Below, one piece after another: positions 59,427 to 64,000 of a stretch of 64,000 bases of DNA. This DNA is from Gymnopus androsaceus JB14 (lineage: Eukaryota > Basidiomycota > Agaricomycetes > Agaricales > Omphalotaceae), in NCBI GenBank assembly GCA_009733575.1, contig ML769390.1, forward strand, positions 558,001-622,000, read 5' to 3'. The position numbers and the translations under genes are program-made. Under the pieces are notes generated by a model. The model was not told where the DNA came from. It saw only the letters and a program-made list of their open reading frames with translations, and did no database searches. How positions within the stretch are numbered: position 1 is the first letter of the stretch; each line of letters starts with the position of its first letter.

Positions 59427-59585
59427 CATCAGCAAAACCTGTATGTACTCCAGAGTGCTCCAGAGCACTGACAGCTGTCAAAAAGTCATCAAACTGCTCT
59501 GGAGCACTCTGGAGCACTCTGGAGCTGGTACCCTTGCTCCAGAATGTATTAAGATGCCTTATCAACCATACAGGTTTTGCTGATG
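59427..59585. repeat. Foldback element with 19-bp perfect terminal arms
   Basis: CATCAGCAAAACCTGTATG (59427-59445) is the exact complement of 59567-59585. Inside, CTCCAGAGTGCTCCAGAGCA and TGCTCTGGAGCACTCTGGAG form a second pair of arms, with the right one repeated. The 159-bp unit would fold into a strong hairpin, like a small MITE or miRNA-like precursor. Confidence 0.75.
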
Positions 59586-59781
59586 TTGTTTCAACCTGGC
59601 TGAGAGACTACCCGAAGAAGAAATTTTCACAAACAGGGTGAATCATTCCATTTCAGCAGCTTTTTCAGGGTACAGTCAGGGACAGCCAAACTTGACAATT
59701 CTAATTGCAGCTGATTGGGAGTTTTCTAGGGCAAACTGAGTACAGTTTTGGACTCGGACAAGTGAAATCACACCACCAATA

Positions 59782-59810
59782 ATTATGCTTCAGCCAAGCT
59801 GAAGCATAAT
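59782..59810. repeat. Perfect 13-bp hairpin with 3-nt loop
   Basis: ATTATGCTTCAGC, CAA loop, then the exact complement. It could be a transposon end remnant or a transcriptional hairpin. Confidence 0.7.
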
Positions 59811-60077
59811 GGGAAATAAATTATCTCAATCCCTATATGAAGTGTACTTTTTCAGAAAAATGTAGAAGTCATATATTTTAATAGAGCAATGAAAAAATTG
59901 AATTCCAACATGTCCTTTTAACCCACTACTCTTCCTAGAGACATCATGTTCAGGTCTCGTTGAGGCCCTGTCAAGCATTCCTTGACTTTTGGGCATTCAG
60001 TCAGTGAAGGGCGTGCGCTAGGAGACTGATTACACAGTCTTGCAGCAAAGTCTTTGGAGGCATTGAACAAGAGGTCA

Positions 60078-62580
60078 TCATTGCATCTCCTGATCTCGTC
60101 TTCCTTTTTGGTCCATTTTTAAGAATTCACCCATACAGATACCACATGAGTATAGATCTGCAAGTATCGGGGAGTACCACTCGTGTCCTTCAACCTCTGG
60201 GGCCATATAGCCTGTGGTCCCTCGTTCACCAGATTGAACATCATGTGAGGTGCCAATGATAGAGTTATTGAAGTCAATTACTTTGAGTGTGATACTGTCT
60301 CTGTCTCTATCCATATCCAAGACCAAGTTGTCAGGTTTGATATCCATATGGGCCACATCAACAACTGAGTGGAGAAAGTGGACAGCAGACAACAACTGAT
60401 CACAGAGCAATAAGCTCTGCCCATGCAAGAGACCCCCCTTGTGTCTTCCTCAACTCCTCCCCAACTGGAAGGTAATAAGGAAGTTCAAGAAATGGAGACC
60501 ATCATCCCAGCAGCCAGTTGACCATGTGTAAATGAAGTACTTGATATCTGGGTGATCTTGGACTTGCAAAAGACTCTGGTACACTGCAAGCTCCTTCACT
60601 GCTGATTGAATGAGGTTTTTTCGAACATAGCACCTGCCTGCTTTGTGAAAAACATAGACATCATGCTAATTATATATATTGAGTGCAATAACACATTATG
60701 ATTTAGAACGCACAGAAGAAGGAGCCATCTGCTTCCATCTCTTTGCTTTGGGAGATCATCCTCGCCGTCTTCATCGAGATCATTGTTGCTGAGATCCTCG
60801 CCAACTAAGTCGCCAACTCCCAAGCGGCATTGCACCCAAACATTTAGAACAGTCTTGGCCTGAGCCTCGCTCAGTGAGCGCATGCGTGAATCAACAATAT
60901 TGAGAAGTTGGAGCTGGAAATGGGCTTTGGCATGTTGATCCGTCAGATCAAAATAATTTTGACTTGTGTATTGGAGAGGATATGCAACAATCTAAACCAA
61001 CATGTCAACCTCACCATTGAGTGAAGATAATGAAACGAGGATACATCTGCACCGCTTTGGTATACCACGAAGCACGAGGCATGCCACAACTTGCTCACCC
61101 AGATGTAAGGTAAACAATAGTTGTTTGTTTTCAAAGCGATGTTGGTTGAACGAACAACTGACCGCTGCATATGCTAACCCCCATGCCATGTCCAGTGTTA
61201 TATTTGAGTTTGTCTCTGCATCTCGCAGCTTGTCGCTGCATGAGAGTGCATCGTGCTGGCACTAGACTGTGTTTTTAGCGGTAGAGGGTGTCTGTGTTTA
61301 GTACCCGTAATCTAGTTCAACTAGAACAACCGGTACATCATCGAATACAGGCCCAATCTGATCGCGGACGAACATGCTTGAGCGTGTGTAGCTTTGCATC
61401 AGTGGTCAGGGGCTCTAAGTGAGTATGCCCATCTTGTCTGGCCATGAAGCTGGTCTCCTTTCTAGCGATCTACGAGTCCATCGTCAGTTGACGGTGTAAG
61501 ATTTATCAAGGATGGCTTACTTGGGAATGTCAACATATCTTGACAAAGATGACGCCCACTTGCCAACCTCGTTCAGCATTTCCCTACCACTTGCTTCAAA
61601 ATTCTGCAGCTCATTCTGCGTCTGCGGGGGTGCAGTTAGAAGCATAGTTTCTTCTAGCCAGAGAGGAATATTGTCATTGTCCAAAAAAGTTGAACAGTTG
61701 TAAACAGGGGGAGCGTTGGGGAAAGACAAAACCGGTTGCTCAACAGTCACAAATTCATTAAAATTGAGCTGTCTTCGTGTGAAGAATGTCTGGAAAGTGA
61801 AAATACCCTTAAAGTGTTGAGATCAGTGCGTGATGCATTGAGTACCACTAAACCATACCTCTGGCGGCACATCCTGCCACTGTCTTTTAGCCTGCAACTG
61901 TTTTATCTTGCCCTCGACAAATGCTGGCAAAGTTTCACCCATCCAAAAATGTATCCAGTTTTCTGTGAGTGATTGCGTGTTGTAGTCACGGTTATTGCGC
62001 CTTCGAAATGCAACTTCTGCATAGGGAACAAGATGATGTTGTTCAATGATTGCACGATCAACAGAGGATAATTTCGACAATGGGCCCTTGTCCTTCTGTC
62101 ACTTGCACTCCTTATAAGACTCTTCAAAAGCTGCGCTGTGCTCTGTTAAACATTAGAAAAGAACGCGGAAATGTACCAAGGATGTACGGACCTTTCGTGA
62201 CGATCAAGATTCCTCCGAACTGCCGTCTTATTGACTATTGTCCTTCAATTTTGTCACTGGTATACACTCCTTTCCATCGTCGGTGACATCCTGAAAAGCC
62301 CGGTTTTATCTAGTCAGCTCATGTCTCGACAGAACCGCATACGCATCGGAGTAGACTTTTGCACTGTCATGGTCTGGTATGTCATTGATCTTCGCGAGCA
62401 CAGTTATAGGAGTCTTCAGCTCGGCCTGATGGTGAGAGATGTCCAAAGGATCGCTATCGTACACTGTTCGCCATCTTCGATACTTGAGGTCAATGTTCCG
62501 GGTCGTAGATCAAGATGGTCGATTTCAACTGCCTCGTTTGCTGATGGAGGCGGCATTCGACTTGGACTATTCCAATTCGT
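60078..62580 (-). CDS. Fungal-type protein kinase-like protein, 5' end uncertain
   Basis: The C-terminal exon has a kinase core: LLCDQLLSAVHFLHS, HMDIKPDNLVLDMD (HRD-like loop with catalytic Asp), LKVIDFNNS (DFN in place of DFG), RGTTGYMAPEVEG and LADLYSCGICM. Upstream exons read VYQSLLQVQDHPDIKYFIYT, SEAQAKTVLNVWVQCRLGVG, FENKQLLFTLHLGEQVVACL, APPVYNCSTFLDNDNIPLWL and YAEVAFRRRNNRDYNTQSLT, with coding-like minus-strand segments to about 62580 (SDPLDISHHQAELKTPITVL). This layout is common in an agaric-expanded kinase family. A one-base loss near 60495, relative to the copy at 63664-63998, breaks the frame in the N-lobe. No ATG could be fixed for the start. Kinase activity doubtful; HMDIKPDN is intact, DFG is not. 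Confidence 0.55.
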
Positions 62581-62639
62581 CTTTTCGACGACGACCTGGT
62601 ATTGGCAGCGGGGCGATCGGAGTTAGCGAAAGGATTGGT

Positions 62640-63660
62640 GTGAAGGGATGCCAAAGAAGAGAGAGTCTGGCAGATTGTCAGTGTTCTATGATTCGCTAGC
62701 CGTTGACTTTGTCTAAATTGTCTTTATCTTTATATACTGGCTCTGCGATTTGTGAGGAATGGAACAATGCAACATGTGAGAATGTGGAATACAGCAAATG
62801 TACATACAGCATGTTTGAACACGTTGTATGCATGGTTGCGACGTACCGGTAAATGCAGAGAACGAGAGAAATCAACAGCTGGGAGGACAGCCGGGACAGA
62901 AAACAACGTTGGGCAAGCGCCTACAAAATTCCAGATTCCCCACGATATGCCGTTATGAAGCGGCATAATCTGGCCTCAACAACTCTGAATTTTCTCCTTC
63001 GTTGAATGGCTAGTCCAATCACGCTACAATATAAAGAAAAGATATTCAAAACTTAAATTCAAATGCACCTAACGAAAGAAATAAACAAACACTGTAGCAT
63101 TGGATCCTCATACTGGTAGAATTCAAGCTTGACATTTGTCTAGATGCCCGTTGTGGACGCCGAATGTAGTACATACAGTATCGACTAAAATACAAAAGTA
63201 ACAAGCTCCAAGAAATCCAAGAAATACAAAATATGCGCTCTCTCTCTCTCGCCTCAAAAATACAAAAGATTCTGGAAAATATCGACTCAAACTTTGCACT
63301 CTGTCTTGTGTTTTGTAGACCAATGCAGCTTCTGGCAGGAAGCGTCACAATATCTAGGTCAAACGGAGGTTAGGATTATGAGCGCCAAATGTATGAAATC
63401 AGCTCATACCTTGCCTTTCCACACCCCGAGCATTTGCGTAGTACCGCACTCGGATTCCCACACCACGAGCACTCATACAACACGACATTATTGGTGTTTA
63501 CATTGGGATGCGCACTCGTCGTCTTTTGGCCAATAGGTCCTCGGTAGATTTTAACTATCAGCTCGGGCTCACTATAGTTCTCTTATTGACCGTGTTTTGT
63601 TACTAACAGAACCTAGGATTATTGGTTCTGCGCAGTTCTAGCCTTAGCCGAAAAATCAGC
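62640..63660. other. Intergenic, no gene seen
   Basis: About 1 kb without supportable genes; contains a short GA/CT microsatellite at ~63236-63250. Confidence 0.5.
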
Positions 63661-63663
63661 ATA

Positions 63664-63998
63664 TCAGTGGAGAAAGTGGACAGCGGACAACAGCTGATCA
63701 CAGAGCAATAAGCTCTGCCCATGCAAGAGACCCCCCCTTCTCTTCCTCAACTCCTTCCCAACTGGAAGGTAATAAGGAAGTTCAAGAAATGGAGACCTGT
63801 CATTCCAGCAGCCAGTCGACCATGTGTAAATGAAGTGCTTGATATCTGGGTGATCTCGGAATTGCAAAAGACTCTGGTACACCGCGAGCTCCTTCGCAGC
63901 TGATCGAATGAGGTTTTTTCGAACATAGCACCTGCCTGCTTTGTCAAAAACATATACATCATGCTAATTATATACAAAATATGACTATTTGAGCACAT
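63664..63998 (-). pseudogene. Truncated second copy of the kinase gene
   Basis: About 300 bp similar to 60361-60680, with the N-lobe portion VYQSLLQFRDHPDIKHFIYT, SPFLELPYYLPVGKELRKRR and LLHGQSLLLCDQLLSAVHFL. Similarity stops abruptly at ~63668, just before the catalytic loop, where unrelated sequence begins, so the copy lacks the kinase active site. On the other side it runs into the window edge. Its frame through NDRSPFLELPYY is intact where the 60-kb copy is broken. Confidence 0.65.
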
Positions 63999-64000
63999 GC

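Larger units (their letters stand above)
58893..60077. other. Intergenic with foldback sequences
   Basis: No gene seen; AT-rich. Contains the two inverted-repeat structures listed separately. Confidence 0.5.

Overview
The window is nuclear DNA from a filamentous basidiomycete, most likely a mushroom-forming Agaricomycete. The evidence is dense genes with many 45-60 nt GT-AG introns, alternating strands, no operons, and typical families: a TmpA-like membrane protein, Hrd3, Fcf1, Rmt1/PRMT1, phenylalanine ammonia-lyase, a Hac1-like bZIP, a fungal-type kinase and a Ty1/copia retrotransposon. No species can be named from sequence alone.

Layout. 0.7-14.4 kb is gene-dense: TmpA-like (+), oligoribonuclease Rex2 (-) head-to-head with a prenyltransferase-alpha-repeat protein (+), Hrd3 (+), a SWIB protein (+), a C2H2 regulator (-) and an aldo/keto reductase (-). 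15-24 kb is repeat-rich. It holds a 1.24-kb TA-flanked inverted-repeat element, a 2.43-kb hAT-like element with a 7-bp target duplication, a LINE fragment and a tandem pair of secreted-protein genes. 23.8-29.5 kb holds a coiled-coil protein (-), a D-2-hydroxyacid dehydrogenase (-), a LARGE-type glycosyltransferase (-) and a cis-prenyltransferase (+). 30.6-32.2 kb is a frameshifted subtilisin. 32.86-38.58 kb is a complete but frameshifted copia element with near-identical LTRs. Then come a Tc1/mariner-like MITE, an F-box/LRR protein (-), PRMT1 (-), a BRI3-like protein (+), Fcf1 (-), a second C2H2 regulator (+) and PAL (+). 53-55.3 kb is a decayed non-coding tandem duplication. The right end has the bZIP gene (-), an unknown conserved gene (-), foldback sequences and a protein-kinase gene (-), with a truncated second copy of the kinase at the window edge.

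Several genes share an ER theme: Hrd3 (ER-associated degradation), the Hac1-like bZIP (unfolded-protein response), and the cis-prenyltransferase/glycosyltransferase pair (dolichol and glycosylation), which is transcribed from a shared 87-bp promoter. This is a resemblance of functions, not evidence of a cluster.

A caution applies throughout. At least eight loci, including housekeeping genes, carry isolated one-base frame changes, several of them in homopolymers. This looks more like residual assembly error than mass pseudogenisation, so affected genes are described with their breaks. Exon boundaries were inferred by eye from GT/AG sites and family resemblance; coordinates run from start codon to stop codon and include introns.
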